64,000 bases of DNA. It comes from Pseudomonas fluorescens NCIMB 11764 (GTDB taxonomy: Bacteria > Pseudomonadota > Gammaproteobacteria > Pseudomonadales > Pseudomonadaceae). The stretch lies in NCBI RefSeq assembly GCF_000293885.2, contig NZ_CP010945.1, positions 1,880,001-1,944,000 of the forward strand, written 5' to 3'. The position numbers and the translations under genes were made by a program. Below the pieces are notes generated by a model, which saw only the letters and a list, made by a program, of their open reading frames with translations, ran no database searches and was not told the origin of the DNA. Numbering within the stretch: position 1 is the stretch's first letter; every line of letters starts with the position of its first letter. Positions 21,271 to 31,286 of this stretch are shown one piece after another.

Positions 21271-22422
21271 ATGACCCAGTGTTTCAAAGACCAACCCAGC
21301 GATCAGCAGCGCCTCAACCACAACAGCACCCCCATCGCTGACTGTGAATGCAAAGAGGAGCTGCTTTATGGCAGCAAGGCACTCATTACCGACGTGCCGA
21401 TTCTTACTTGCGCCTGCCTATGGCGACACTACCAGCGCGAGGCGGAAGAGATTGTCGCACCCGGTGGGGTACTGATTGCCGACCCGGTAGAGCGCAACCG
21501 CGTGATCAACGCTGCCTACGCTCGCCTGTGGCTGCACGATTCAAGGTTTCAGTGGGCCGGGCTGGCGGCATTTGCCTCCAAGCAGGTCGGCTGCGGATTA
21601 CTGCATGCGGCGGACAGTATCGACCTCATTCGCAAGGAGTACGAGGCGCGGCAGCGTGTGCGCGATAGCCGCAGCGAGTTCGGGTTGCTGACGCCAGACA
21701 AGATGGCCGAGCAGGCGGATGAGTTGCGTGGCTATAAGGAAGCGGATGCGCGTAATCCTGTGCCCTCTGTGGACTTTCGTTCAACGGGTGAGGACTTGTC
21801 GCTGGTGCAGCAGCAGTTCCGGCATGTGCACGACATGATGGCGCTGGGGAATACCACGCTGTTTCTGGATATTTATCCGTTGCATGAGTTTTATGCGAAG
21901 CGTGGGTTCAGAGAGTTGAAACAGTGCTTGGGAGCACGAGCGGGAATATTTGGGCATCCGAAGTTTCCGGTGCTGTGGCCGGTGGGGGAGGAAAAGCTCG
22001 AATTCGGGCTGGATTACACCGAGATTTTTCTGGGTTTTGAGGCGATAGAGGACGGAGATATTGCCGCAGGTGTTAAGCATTTGGCGCGGCATGAGCAGAA
22101 GAATATCCTCCAGCCAACGATTTACCAGGACCGCCAACTGGTAGCTTTGCTGCGTGCCAATCACGCCTCCTACGTTACGGGGTTTTCTTCAGGCGTTGCC
22201 CAGGCGATTGAGTTGACCCTTACCAGTCAGTGTCAGCGTGTCGGGGACGGGCGCACCGTCGATTTTGGCGACAACCCACTGGCGGACTTGTCCGACATCA
22301 ATCAGCGAATGGCATTCGTGCTCCAGGCAGCGACACGCTTTGATCGGATGCTCGGTGACCACAACCGTTATGCATTGGAGCAGTCAATCAACGAGATCGC
22401 AGCAAGCGGTAGTAGTCAATGA
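21271..22422 (+). CDS. Uncharacterised protein, possibly DUF2515-like; type VI associated by context
   Basis: 383 aa, soluble, no signal peptide. Early residues include two Cys clusters (CECK, and LTCACLWRHYQREAEEIV). A conserved-looking block NAAYARLWLHDSRFQWAGLAAFASKQVGCGLLHA suggests a helical fold. It resembles proteins annotated DUF2515 in Pseudomonas, recognised from memory only. The start ATG 21271 has no good ribosome site. Its stop overlaps the next gene's ATG (ATGA), so the pair is coupled. The broken hcp-like gene just downstream hints that it belongs to a type VI secretion cargo module, as effector, adaptor or accessory protein. Function unknown. Confidence 0.6.
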   Translation: MTQCFKDQPSDQQRLNHNSTPIADCECKEELLYGSKALITDVPILTCACLWRHYQREAEEIVAPGGVLIADPVERNRVINAAYARLWLHDSRFQWAGLAAFASKQVGCGLLHAADSIDLIRKEYEARQRVRDSRSEFGLLTPDKMAEQADELRGYKEADARNPVPSVDFRSTGEDLSLVQQQFRHVHDMMALGNTTLFLDIYPLHEFYAKRGFRELKQCLGARAGIFGHPKFPVLWPVGEEKLEFGLDYTEIFLGFEAIEDGDIAAGVKHLARHEQKNILQPTIYQDRQLVALLRANHASYVTGFSSGVAQAIELTLTSQCQRVGDGRTVDFGDNPLADLSDINQRMAFVLQAATRFDRMLGDHNRYALEQSINEIAASGSSQ

Positions 22423-23102
22423 CTCTTCGATCACATTGGTTCGGCTGGCGCTGCGGCGCCTTTCTTCTTGTCCTGGCTGGCCTGACGTGGGCCGTCATAC
22501 ACCGCCTGACGCAACCTCTCTGGGATGAACCCGAAATCGTCGTGGAAATGGGGGGGACGTATGAAAACCTGCTCAGAAACTCTTCAGCTCCCTTTAGTCC
22601 GGAGATCCGTGACCGCATCTGGTTCGGCATTCCCATGACCGACGCACGATTGCGATTTGTTGATCCACAGTTCGGATTCACCACGCCGGCGGCGCGCTTT
22701 TTCACTGTCAATTTTGACGACAATGTCATTTCCGGTATCCGCATGTCCCCGCAGGTCGAACCGCTGCTAATCGATGATGCCCTCGAGGTAGTTCTCGATC
22801 TGCAAGACCAATGGCGTGAAAAAGGTTGGGTGGCAAAAGGGCTGCGAAACAATCCCACAATCTCCGATACCCCTGAGTGGCGGGCCTACTTGAGTAAAGG
22901 AATTCTCTCCGGACGATCCTATTGGCAGGCGGGCGACAAGTATCAGGCCATGCTGATAATGGGGCGTTTCGAGGATTATCGAAATCCGAGTCAGGAACGC
23001 TACCTCATCACCTTGGACCTCGGTAAAGCCTGGCGGCCCTTTGACGAAATCGAAGACATGTACGACGAGCCCAGTCACTTCCCCGCCCCACAACCCAAAT
23101 AA
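22419..23102 (+). CDS. Uncharacterised membrane-anchored protein
   Basis: 227 aa. Residues about 11-28 form one N-terminal membrane helix or uncleaved signal; the rest is predicted periplasmic, with no family I can name. It is translationally coupled (ATGA overlap) to the unknown gene upstream and ends 14 bp before the ATG of the hcp remnant. An exported partner next to a cytoplasmic protein is the usual form of an effector-immunity pair, but equally of many other modules. Function unknown. Confidence 0.55.
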   Translation: MTLRSHWFGWRCGAFLLVLAGLTWAVIHRLTQPLWDEPEIVVEMGGTYENLLRNSSAPFSPEIRDRIWFGIPMTDARLRFVDPQFGFTTPAARFFTVNFDDNVISGIRMSPQVEPLLIDDALEVVLDLQDQWREKGWVAKGLRNNPTISDTPEWRAYLSKGILSGRSYWQAGDKYQAMLIMGRFEDYRNPSQERYLITLDLGKAWRPFDEIEDMYDEPSHFPAPQPK

Positions 23103-23116
23103 AAAGGAGCCCCACC

Positions 23117-23495
23117 ATGCCAACTCCCGCCTTCATGACCCTGCGCGGCGAACGACAGGGTGATCGACACTGACAGCGAAGTGCTTGACCAGATCGAGCG
23201 GGGAGAGTGGTGGTTGGTCAGGCCTGAAGCCGATTACGCTGACTGGGTCATGCCGGAGCGGAGCTTTGATCCTGCGATCATGGAGCTGATGCAAAATCCC
23301 CCCGCCCAGGCCACAAGATCGCCAAGGCTCTTTCGCCTCCTGGACAGCGTAACCGGTGAGCCGCTGGCGCAGCGTCACTATATTGCGACGGTGGATGGGG
23401 ACACGGCGCCGCGCAGAACTGACGGAAAGGGCATCGCGCATCTTTTTCTATCGGCGGAGGTTCAGCCAATCTCAATGAAGGTCACTGGCGTTTAA
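23117..23495 (+). pseudogene. Hcp-like type VI tube protein remnant fused out of frame to a C-terminal domain
   Basis: A strong RBS (AAAAAGGAG) precedes ATG 23117, which codes MPTPAFMTLRGERQG, matching the Hcp/TssD N-terminal signature MPTP...G..QG. That frame stops at 23173 after 18 codons. From 23160 (GTG) another frame, shifted by one base, runs 111 codons to 23495. It contains a WW pair, a DWVMPERSF block and a transthyretin-like tail (RLLDSVTGEPLAQRHYIATV...). The bulk of Hcp (roughly 140 residues) is missing. The simplest reading is an internal deletion joining the hcp start to the end of an Hcp- or effector-linked domain. Confidence 0.6.
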
Positions 23496-23648
23496 CACGG
23501 GCAGGGCGGCTCGGGTTCATGGACACGGTTTTCACCGCTACCTGACGGTAATTTACCCGGATAACCTGACGACGGGTGCCGGGCAAAGGCACGTTGTTGT
23601 ATGGTTGTGGTCGAACCGATGAACTCAAGTGATTGAAAGGATATCGCC

Positions 23649-24716
23649 ATGCTGGACTGGAAGAACCGCGCGGGCAGCGCGCCTGAACGTGCCGCCGAAC
23701 CGAAATCGGCCACCCGCAGCTACATCGGCGGCCTGTTGTTCAGCCGGGCGCTGGCCACGTTGATCGGCCTCTACCTGATTGTGGCCGTTGCGCTTGGCTG
23801 GTACTGGAGCCAGGAGCCGGCGCTGTTCCCGGTTCAACAGAATGCCCAGGTGGCTGCCGAGAAAGAAGGCAAGCAGATGGTCATCGGCTACACCACGGTC
23901 GAAACCCTCAAGACGGTTGCCGACACCTTGTTGACCAAACCGGGCGGTTACATTTCCAACGATCGTTTCCCGCCGGGCCTGTGGATGGATAACACGCCGA
24001 GCTGGGAATATGGCGTGCTGGTCCAGGTCCGCGACCTGACGCGTGCGTTGCGTAAAGACTTCGCCCGTTCGCAATCGCAATCGGCGGAAGACTCCGATCT
24101 GGCGAAAGCCGAGCCGCGTTTCAACTTCGACAATAAAAGCTGGGTGCTGCCGTCCAGTGAGTCCGAGTACCTGGAAGGCATCAATTCCCTGAGCCGCTAT
24201 CAGGCGCGCCTGTCCGATCCGACGCAGAAAAACGCGCTGTTCTATGCCCGCGCCGACAACCTCAACAACTGGCTGGGCGATGTGGGCACCCGCTTGGGTT
24301 CGCTGTCACAACGTCTGTCGGCCAGCGTTGGCCGGGTCAAACTGAACACCGCGCTGAAAACCGAAGTGGTCGCGCCGGGTCAGGTGCCACAGGTGGACGA
24401 GGAAGTCGTCGAAACACCGTGGATGCAAATCGATAACGTGTTCTACGAGGCTCGCGGCCAGGCCTGGGCGTTGTCCCATCTGCTGCGCGCCATCGAGGTC
24501 GATTTCGCCGATGTGCTGGCGAAAAAGAACGCGACGGTCAGCGTGCGCCAGATCATTCGTGAGCTGGAAGCCTCGCAAGAGCCGGTCTGGAGCCCGATGA
24601 TCCTCAACGGCAGCGGCTTTGGCGTGCTGGCCAACCACTCACTGGTCATGGCCAACTACATCTCCCGGGCCAACGCAGCGGTGATCGATCTCCGTCAACT
24701 GCTCAATCAGGGCTGA
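23649..24716 (+). CDS. DUF2333 family protein
   Basis: 355 aa. A single N-terminal membrane helix (about 34-53, ALATLIGLYLIVAVALGWYW) is followed by a long periplasmic helical region. This conserved family is found beside the NUDIX gene and speA in pseudomonads (PA4842 position). Function unknown. The ATG follows AAAGGAT. It ends 3 bp before the NUDIX start, so the two form an operon. Confidence 0.85.
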   Translation: MLDWKNRAGSAPERAAEPKSATRSYIGGLLFSRALATLIGLYLIVAVALGWYWSQEPALFPVQQNAQVAAEKEGKQMVIGYTTVETLKTVADTLLTKPGGYISNDRFPPGLWMDNTPSWEYGVLVQVRDLTRALRKDFARSQSQSAEDSDLAKAEPRFNFDNKSWVLPSSESEYLEGINSLSRYQARLSDPTQKNALFYARADNLNNWLGDVGTRLGSLSQRLSASVGRVKLNTALKTEVVAPGQVPQVDEEVVETPWMQIDNVFYEARGQAWALSHLLRAIEVDFADVLAKKNATVSVRQIIRELEASQEPVWSPMILNGSGFGVLANHSLVMANYISRANAAVIDLRQLLNQG

Positions 24717-24719
24717 GTC

Positions 24720-25268
24720 ATGGTCGATAGCGCCAAAGAGGCCGCCCATCGCGCAGCCTCGGATGCCGAACAGATCGCCTGGGTCGACGAGCAGGACAAC
24801 CTGCTCGGCGCTCTGGTTCGCTCCGACCTGCGCGAGCGCGGGCTGATCGGCCGCGGCACGTACATCATGCTGTTCAATTCCATCGGTGAGCTCTGCGTGC
24901 ATCGGCGCACGTTGAGCAAGGCGATTTATCCCGGTTACTGGGATGTGGCGGCAGGGGGCATGGTGCTGGCCACCGAAACCTACGCCGAATCGGCCGCCCG
25001 TGAACTGGAAGAAGAGCTCGGTGTGAGCGGCGTGGAACTGACCGCCCATGACCATTTTTTCTTCGAAGACACTGGTAATCGCCTCTGGTGTTCGGCGTTT
25101 TCGGCGGTGTGGGACGGCCCGTTGATCCTGCAGTCGGAGGAAGTGCTCGAAGCGCGCTTTATTCCCGTCGATCAGGTCATGCTGGAAATCCAGCAAAAGC
25201 CTTATTGCCCGGACTCTTTGGCCGCCTTGAAGCGCTATCTCCGGGCTCGCGGGGAAGACGTCGCATAA
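24720..25268 (+). CDS. NUDIX hydrolase
   Basis: 182 aa. The Nudix box spans GGMVLATETYAESAARELEE followed by ELGV, fitting GX5EX7REUXEEXGU. It probably hydrolyses a nucleoside diphosphate derivative; the YfcD/IPP isomerase-like subgroup is the closest impression. It starts 3 bp after the DUF2333 stop, without room for a separate promoter. Confidence 0.9.
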   Translation: MVDSAKEAAHRAASDAEQIAWVDEQDNLLGALVRSDLRERGLIGRGTYIMLFNSIGELCVHRRTLSKAIYPGYWDVAAGGMVLATETYAESAARELEEELGVSGVELTAHDHFFFEDTGNRLWCSAFSAVWDGPLILQSEEVLEARFIPVDQVMLEIQQKPYCPDSLAALKRYLRARGEDVA

Positions 25269-25360
25269 GAGGCATAAATTGGCGCCGATTGGCTCTTAGC
25301 AATCGGCGTTTTTGCCGTTACACTGCGCGACCTTTTCAAGCTGAACCGGCATTGCTTTTT

Positions 25361-25449
25361 GTAGGAGCTGCCGCAGGCTACGATCTTTTGACATTGCTTT
25401 TGATTCAACATCAAAAGATCGCAGCCTCGTTGCACTCGCCAGCTCCTAC
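25361..25449. repeat. REPIN (GTAGGAGCTGCCGCAGGCT family)
   Basis: Inverted pair: GTAGGAGCTGCCGCAGGCTA at 25361 faces CTCGTTGCACTCGCCAGCTC before CTAC at 25449, with internal complementary GATCTTTTGA / TCAAAAGATC. It fills most of the 291-bp gap between the NUDIX gene and the SUI1 gene. Related copies are at 17166 (pair) and 33189 (single). Confidence 0.85.
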
Positions 25450-25559
25450 GCAGGGCTGTACCGGTTCAGTAGCGCTGCCCCTGCCTGAGTGGGGCTTCGC
25501 GGTCGATGGCACTTGCCCAAGTGCCGCGACCAGTCTTTGTCCTCCCAAGAGGATTGCCG

Positions 25560-25931
25560 GTGGCCAAAAAAGCCGCATCCTTCGCCGCCCTTGGTGGCCT
25601 GGTATTTTCCACCGACGCAGGTCGTCATTGCCCGGAGTGCAGTAAACCGGTGGACGCCTGTATCTGCAAACAGACCGTTATCCCCGCCGGCGACGGCATC
25701 GCTCGCGTGCGTCGCGAAAGCAAGGGGCGTGGCGGCAAGACGGTGACCACCATCACCGGCGTGCCGCTGGCCGAAGACGCGCTCAAGGACCTGGCCACCA
25801 CGTTGAAGAAGCGCTGTGGCACCGGTGGAGCGTTGAAAGACGGAATCATTGAAATCCAGGGCGATCATGTCGAGCTGCTGTTGGGCGAGCTGATCAAACT
25901 CGGTTTCAAGGCGAAGAAGTCCGGCGGCTAG
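25560..25931 (+). CDS. SUI1/eIF1-like translation factor
   Basis: 123 aa from GTG 25560 (VAKKAASFAALGG), chosen because AGAGG lies about 7 nt upstream; the frame is open back to 25506. A small Cys cluster (CPECSKPVDACIC) precedes the SUI1 fold (about 45-120, GRGGKTVTTITG and IEIQGDHVELL). Bacterial SUI1/YciH proteins bind the ribosome and can influence start selection. Position matches PA4840, upstream of speA. Confidence 0.88.
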   Translation: MAKKAASFAALGGLVFSTDAGRHCPECSKPVDACICKQTVIPAGDGIARVRRESKGRGGKTVTTITGVPLAEDALKDLATTLKKRCGTGGALKDGIIEIQGDHVELLLGELIKLGFKAKKSGG

Positions 25932-25935
25932 CAGC

Positions 25936-26013
25936 CTCTGTGAAAACCACCCCCGGCTTGATCCGGGCCTGATTCAACCCGGGTCCGCCGTCGCCTACAT
26001 GGTTTTCACAGAG
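25936..26013. repeat. Long inverted repeat downstream of the SUI1 gene
   Basis: Perfect 14-bp arms CTCTGTGAAAACCA / TGGTTTTCACAGAG separated by 50 bp that itself contains a CCCGG...CCGGG hairpin. It begins 4 bp after the stop. It may be a terminator-like RNA structure or a REP variant; no T tract follows. Confidence 0.6.
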
Positions 26014-26149
26014 CCTGTTCTGACCGGTTTCTAAACTCACTGCGGTCAGCGAGGTCTATCCCCTCGTTGACGAACCGTCATTTTCATCCTTTAGACTGCG
26101 CCGGCCTGAACCCAGGCGACGCTCTATGACTTCTTTATAGGGGACTTCA

Positions 26150-28063
<1,914 letters not shown>

Positions 28064-28094
28064 GGTAAGTCGCCGCGCTCATCAGGTTGTCTGA

Positions 28095-28121
28095 AATTGT
28101 TCCGCACGCTGCGGAAATTTC
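28095..28121 (+). terminator. Candidate terminator hairpin after speA
   Basis: TTCCGC/GCGGAA stem with a 5-nt loop, flanked by AAAT and ATTT, about 35 bp past the speA stop. The T tract is short, so its strength is uncertain. Confidence 0.45.
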
Positions 28122-28296
28122 GGATGACCTGGTGCGGCGGTTCTCTATTTCCCCGCGAAATTGCCCACACTCCCGGCTATCAAAGCCATATGGTCTTCTT
28201 TTCGCGTAGGCCATTTCCTAAGTTGTACTTCGGCACTCTACTCAGCCATGGCTCTCGGCGAGAATCCCCGGCCGCCCCTCCTGTAGAGAATCGCCG

Positions 28297-29613
28297 ATGT
28301 TCGATCCAGTCAACGAACCTTCATTTCGTCTGGACGTAGCCGGTCTGCCCGACCCTTTCGAAGTTCTGGCCTTTACCGGTAGAGAAGCGATCAGCGAGCC
28401 CTTTGTGTTCGATGTGGACCTGCTGATCGATGACCCGACGCTCGACCTTGCGAGCTTGCTGTACCGCCCGGCCGCTTTACATTTCGGGCCGGAGGGCAGC
28501 ACGGTGCATGGTCTGTTGCATGAACTCGTCCAGCGTGACCATGGCCCGACAGTCAGGCTTTGCCATGTGCGTCTGAGGCCCAGGCTGGCTTGCCTTTCCC
28601 AGCGTTTCAGTCGACGCATTTTCAACGACGTCTCGGTGCCCGAGATTCTCAGCCAGGTGCTCAAGGAGCACGGCATCACGGGTAAGGATCGACGCTTCGA
28701 ACTGAGTGGCGATTACCCGCCCCGTGATTTCTGCACGCAGTATCGGGAGTCGGATTTGCAGTTTCTCCAGCGCCTGTGCGCCCAGGAGTGCCTGCATTAT
28801 CACTTCGAGCATCACGCACGCGGGCACTGCGTGGTGTTTGGTGATGGTCGTGGCCATTTCCGTCCCGCTGCGAACGCGCCGTTCCAGGTCGATGGCGAGC
28901 AACCGGCGGTGCGGCAGTTTCAGCTTCAGGCGGGGCAGCGTACCGTGCCGGGTGTGGAAGGTCGTACAGACTTGCCGACGTTGCGCAGTGGTCAGATGAT
29001 GCCGTTGTCCGGCCACCCGGTTGCCGACTGGAATCATTTGTGGCTGCTGACCCATGTCGAACATCAGGGTAGTCAGGATCCAGTGGCTCCCTACAGTAAT
29101 CGGATCCGTGCGCTTCATGGGGCCACCTCCTTCGTCCCGCCTCCCTGTGCGGTGAAACCGCGGATGCACAGCCTGCAACGAGCCTGGGTGGTCGATGTCG
29201 ATGAACCTCGGCCGGATCCCTCTCGGCCAGTGGCCGTGCAGTTCGACTGGCTCTATCAGGGCGAAGGCGCGGCCCCCAGCCATTGTTGGCTACCGCTGGC
29301 CGCTGAGCTGGAGGATCCGAGCGTCTCGCTGCTGAGCGAGGGCACCGAGGTGGTGGTGAGCTTTATCGAGGGCGATCCGGATCAGCCGCTGATTTGCGGG
29401 TTTCTTCATACGCCGTCGCGGGTCGAGGTGGTCGAGGAACCCAGCCCGCCAGAGGCCAGCTCACTCCATGACGGTTTGCTGGAACTGCTGCGCTCGGGTG
29501 AACCCTTGGTGCTGTTGTGTCTGTTACCCGGCGGCGGCAGCTTCAGCCACTGCTCGCAGGCGCTTTGCACCTGTCGGGCAGCGACGCTGTTTGGCCAGAG
29601 CGGTGCTGCATGA
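28297..29613 (+). CDS. Short VgrG-type type VI secretion tip protein
   Basis: 438 aa. The gp27-like N-terminal part (FRLDVAGLPDPFEVLAFTGREAIS opening, YRESDLQFLQRLCAQE core) is followed by an OB-fold gp5-like domain (about 285-390, VVSFIEGDPDQPLICGFLHT). The long beta-helix needle of normal VgrG proteins is absent; instead there is a short Cys/His tail (SHCSQALCTC). It should form the trimeric tip that carries cargo through a type VI system. The stop overlaps the ATG of the DUF4123 adaptor gene (ATGA). No T6SS core genes lie in this window, so it is an orphan vgrG. Confidence 0.85.
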   Translation: MFDPVNEPSFRLDVAGLPDPFEVLAFTGREAISEPFVFDVDLLIDDPTLDLASLLYRPAALHFGPEGSTVHGLLHELVQRDHGPTVRLCHVRLRPRLACLSQRFSRRIFNDVSVPEILSQVLKEHGITGKDRRFELSGDYPPRDFCTQYRESDLQFLQRLCAQECLHYHFEHHARGHCVVFGDGRGHFRPAANAPFQVDGEQPAVRQFQLQAGQRTVPGVEGRTDLPTLRSGQMMPLSGHPVADWNHLWLLTHVEHQGSQDPVAPYSNRIRALHGATSFVPPPCAVKPRMHSLQRAWVVDVDEPRPDPSRPVAVQFDWLYQGEGAAPSHCWLPLAAELEDPSVSLLSEGTEVVVSFIEGDPDQPLICGFLHTPSRVEVVEEPSPPEASSLHDGLLELLRSGEPLVLLCLLPGGGSFSHCSQALCTCRAATLFGQSGAA

Positions 29614-30392
29614 TTGGCGCAACCCCGCAATGGCTGTTGCTGGACGTCCCGAGTGCGACTCAGGCGAGCGCAACACTGCAACAGGTATTCTCGCAGGCCC
29701 AGCGGTTCTGGCTGTTCGAGGGCACCGAACTGCAGGCGTTGCGTGAAGACGGCCCGGCGCTGGTCGACCTTCGAACGTGCGCGGCGCTGGCCGAGTTGTG
29801 CTACAGCGATACGCAGGCCTTGCGTGGCTTGCTGATTGTCAGCGAGGTGTCGTCATCACGATTGCTGGCGCATTTACGCCGCATGCTCATCGTGACTTGC
29901 GGGCTGCACCATCGAGCCTTGTTGAGTTATTACAATCCGAACACGGCCAGTTACTTTTTCGACGCCTGTGATGCCCGGGAGCTGAGTCGCTGGCTGGGAC
30001 CGATCAGTCAGTTGCACTGGTTCGGCGGGACGTGGGCCGATCGAGCGATCGGCAGTCAGGGCTGGCAGCAGTTGTTCAACCCGGGGCTCGCCGTCAGCCC
30101 GCTGGCGGTCGAAGAAAGCCTCAGCCCCCGTCAGCGGGAAACCCTGCAAACCTGCCTGCTGGAACAGCATGCCTGGCACTGGAGCCAATCCACCGGGACC
30201 GATTACCGCCGCTTGTGGTCCCATGTGCAGGAAGGGCTGGCGCTGGGTTTCAGCGAACGGCCGGTACTCGATGGCTGGCTATGGCTACGCTTGCAGTACC
30301 CCCGCGCTTCGCTGGTGCCGCCATTATCGGGGCTGACCCAGCAGGAACGCCTCGATAGCCTGCGCATTCGGTGGCAGAACGATCAACCCTGA
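29610..30392 (+). CDS. DUF4123 type VI effector-loading adaptor
   Basis: 260 aa, starting at ATG 29610 inside the vgrG stop; the frame opens earlier but overlaps vgrG. The N-terminal half matches the DUF4123 fold (LLLDVPSATQ, WLFEGTELQAL, LLSYYNPNTASYFF, WLGPISQLHWFGG). DUF4123 proteins (Tap/TEC chaperones) hold a specific effector onto a cognate VgrG. The cognate cargo is normally encoded immediately downstream; here the next gene, 18 bp away, is a lipoprotein esterase. Confidence 0.85.
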   Translation: MIGATPQWLLLDVPSATQASATLQQVFSQAQRFWLFEGTELQALREDGPALVDLRTCAALAELCYSDTQALRGLLIVSEVSSSRLLAHLRRMLIVTCGLHHRALLSYYNPNTASYFFDACDARELSRWLGPISQLHWFGGTWADRAIGSQGWQQLFNPGLAVSPLAVEESLSPRQRETLQTCLLEQHAWHWSQSTGTDYRRLWSHVQEGLALGFSERPVLDGWLWLRLQYPRASLVPPLSGLTQQERLDSLRIRWQNDQP

Positions 30393-30410
30393 ATACGAGG
30401 TACGGCATTA

Positions 30411-31286
30411 ATGACGAGCACTCTGCGGCGACTGTTCTGCCTGGCAATGGGCGGGTGTCTGCTGTTGGCGATGACGGCGTGCTCGCCACTGAAATTGCTC
30501 AATGCCCTGACGCCCGACGGGAGTTTCGACAAGACCGAGGGCATCGCCTACGGTGCTGATCCGCGGCAAAAACTCGATGTGTACGTGCCGAGTCATCCCG
30601 TGGCGAACGCCCCTGTTGTGGTGTTTTTCTATGGCGGCAGCTGGAACAGCGGGTCCCGCAGCGATTACGGGTTTGTCGGCGAGGCTTTGGCGTCTCGGGG
30701 GATTGTCGCGGTGCTGGCAGACTATCGGTTATATCCGCAGGTGCGTTATCCGCTGTTCCTGGAAGATGGCGCAAAAGCGGTTGCCTGGACACACGAACAC
30801 ATTCGGCAGTTTTCCGGGAATCCGCAGCGGCTATATCTGATGGGCCACAGTTCCGGGGCGTACAACGCTGCGATGTTGGCGCTGGACCCCGACCTGCTCG
30901 GCGCGGTAGGCCTGTCGCCACACAATCTCAGCGGCTGGATCGGTCTGGCGGGACCGTATGATTTTTTGCCGATCAAGAATCCGGACGTACGCCCGGTATT
31001 TTTCTGGCCGGATTCACCGCCGCAGTCGCAGCCGATCAATCACGTCAGTCGTGGCTCGCCACCAGCCTTGTTGATGGCCGCGACGGACGATGAGCTGGTC
31101 AACCCGGCGCGCAACACCGGCGGCCTGGCGCGCAAGCTGCGCGAGGCGGGCGTACCGGTGCAGGACCTGTACTTCTCGCGTCCCGGCCACGCCACGCTGG
31201 TAGCGACCCTGTCACGACCGATGCGCGGTCTGGCGCCGGTGCTGGAGCAGGTCGCCGCGTTCGTGAAGGCGACGCCGGGTCAGTGA
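30411..31286 (+). CDS. Alpha/beta hydrolase (carboxylesterase) with lipoprotein signal
   Basis: 291 aa. The signal peptide ends in a lipobox-like LLAMTAC (Cys24), so it is probably lipid-anchored and periplasm-facing. The hydrolase core has the oxyanion strip FFYGGSW, nucleophile Ser148 in GHSSG, and likely Asp226/227 and His260 (GHATL). It resembles BD-FAE/HSL-like esterases. The 18-bp spacing from the DUF4123 gene suggests one transcript, but a Sec lipoprotein signal is not expected of a type VI effector. The stop overlaps the convergent MATE gene by 7 bp. Confidence 0.82.
   Translation: MTSTLRRLFCLAMGGCLLLAMTACSPLKLLNALTPDGSFDKTEGIAYGADPRQKLDVYVPSHPVANAPVVVFFYGGSWNSGSRSDYGFVGEALASRGIVAVLADYRLYPQVRYPLFLEDGAKAVAWTHEHIRQFSGNPQRLYLMGHSSGAYNAAMLALDPDLLGAVGLSPHNLSGWIGLAGPYDFLPIKNPDVRPVFFWPDSPPQSQPINHVSRGSPPALLMAATDDELVNPARNTGGLARKLREAGVPVQDLYFSRPGHATLVATLSRPMRGLAPVLEQVAAFVKATPGQ

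Noticed and set aside
21055..21321. 88-codon minus-strand open frame at the island boundary
   Set aside because: Overlaps the start of the 383-aa gene, no ribosome site, no recognised family. A real small gene cannot be wholly excluded.
30411..31286. Esterase as a straightforward type VI lipase effector
   Set aside because: It has a Sec lipoprotein signal peptide; known type VI lipase effectors lack one. Kept only as an open question in the findings.
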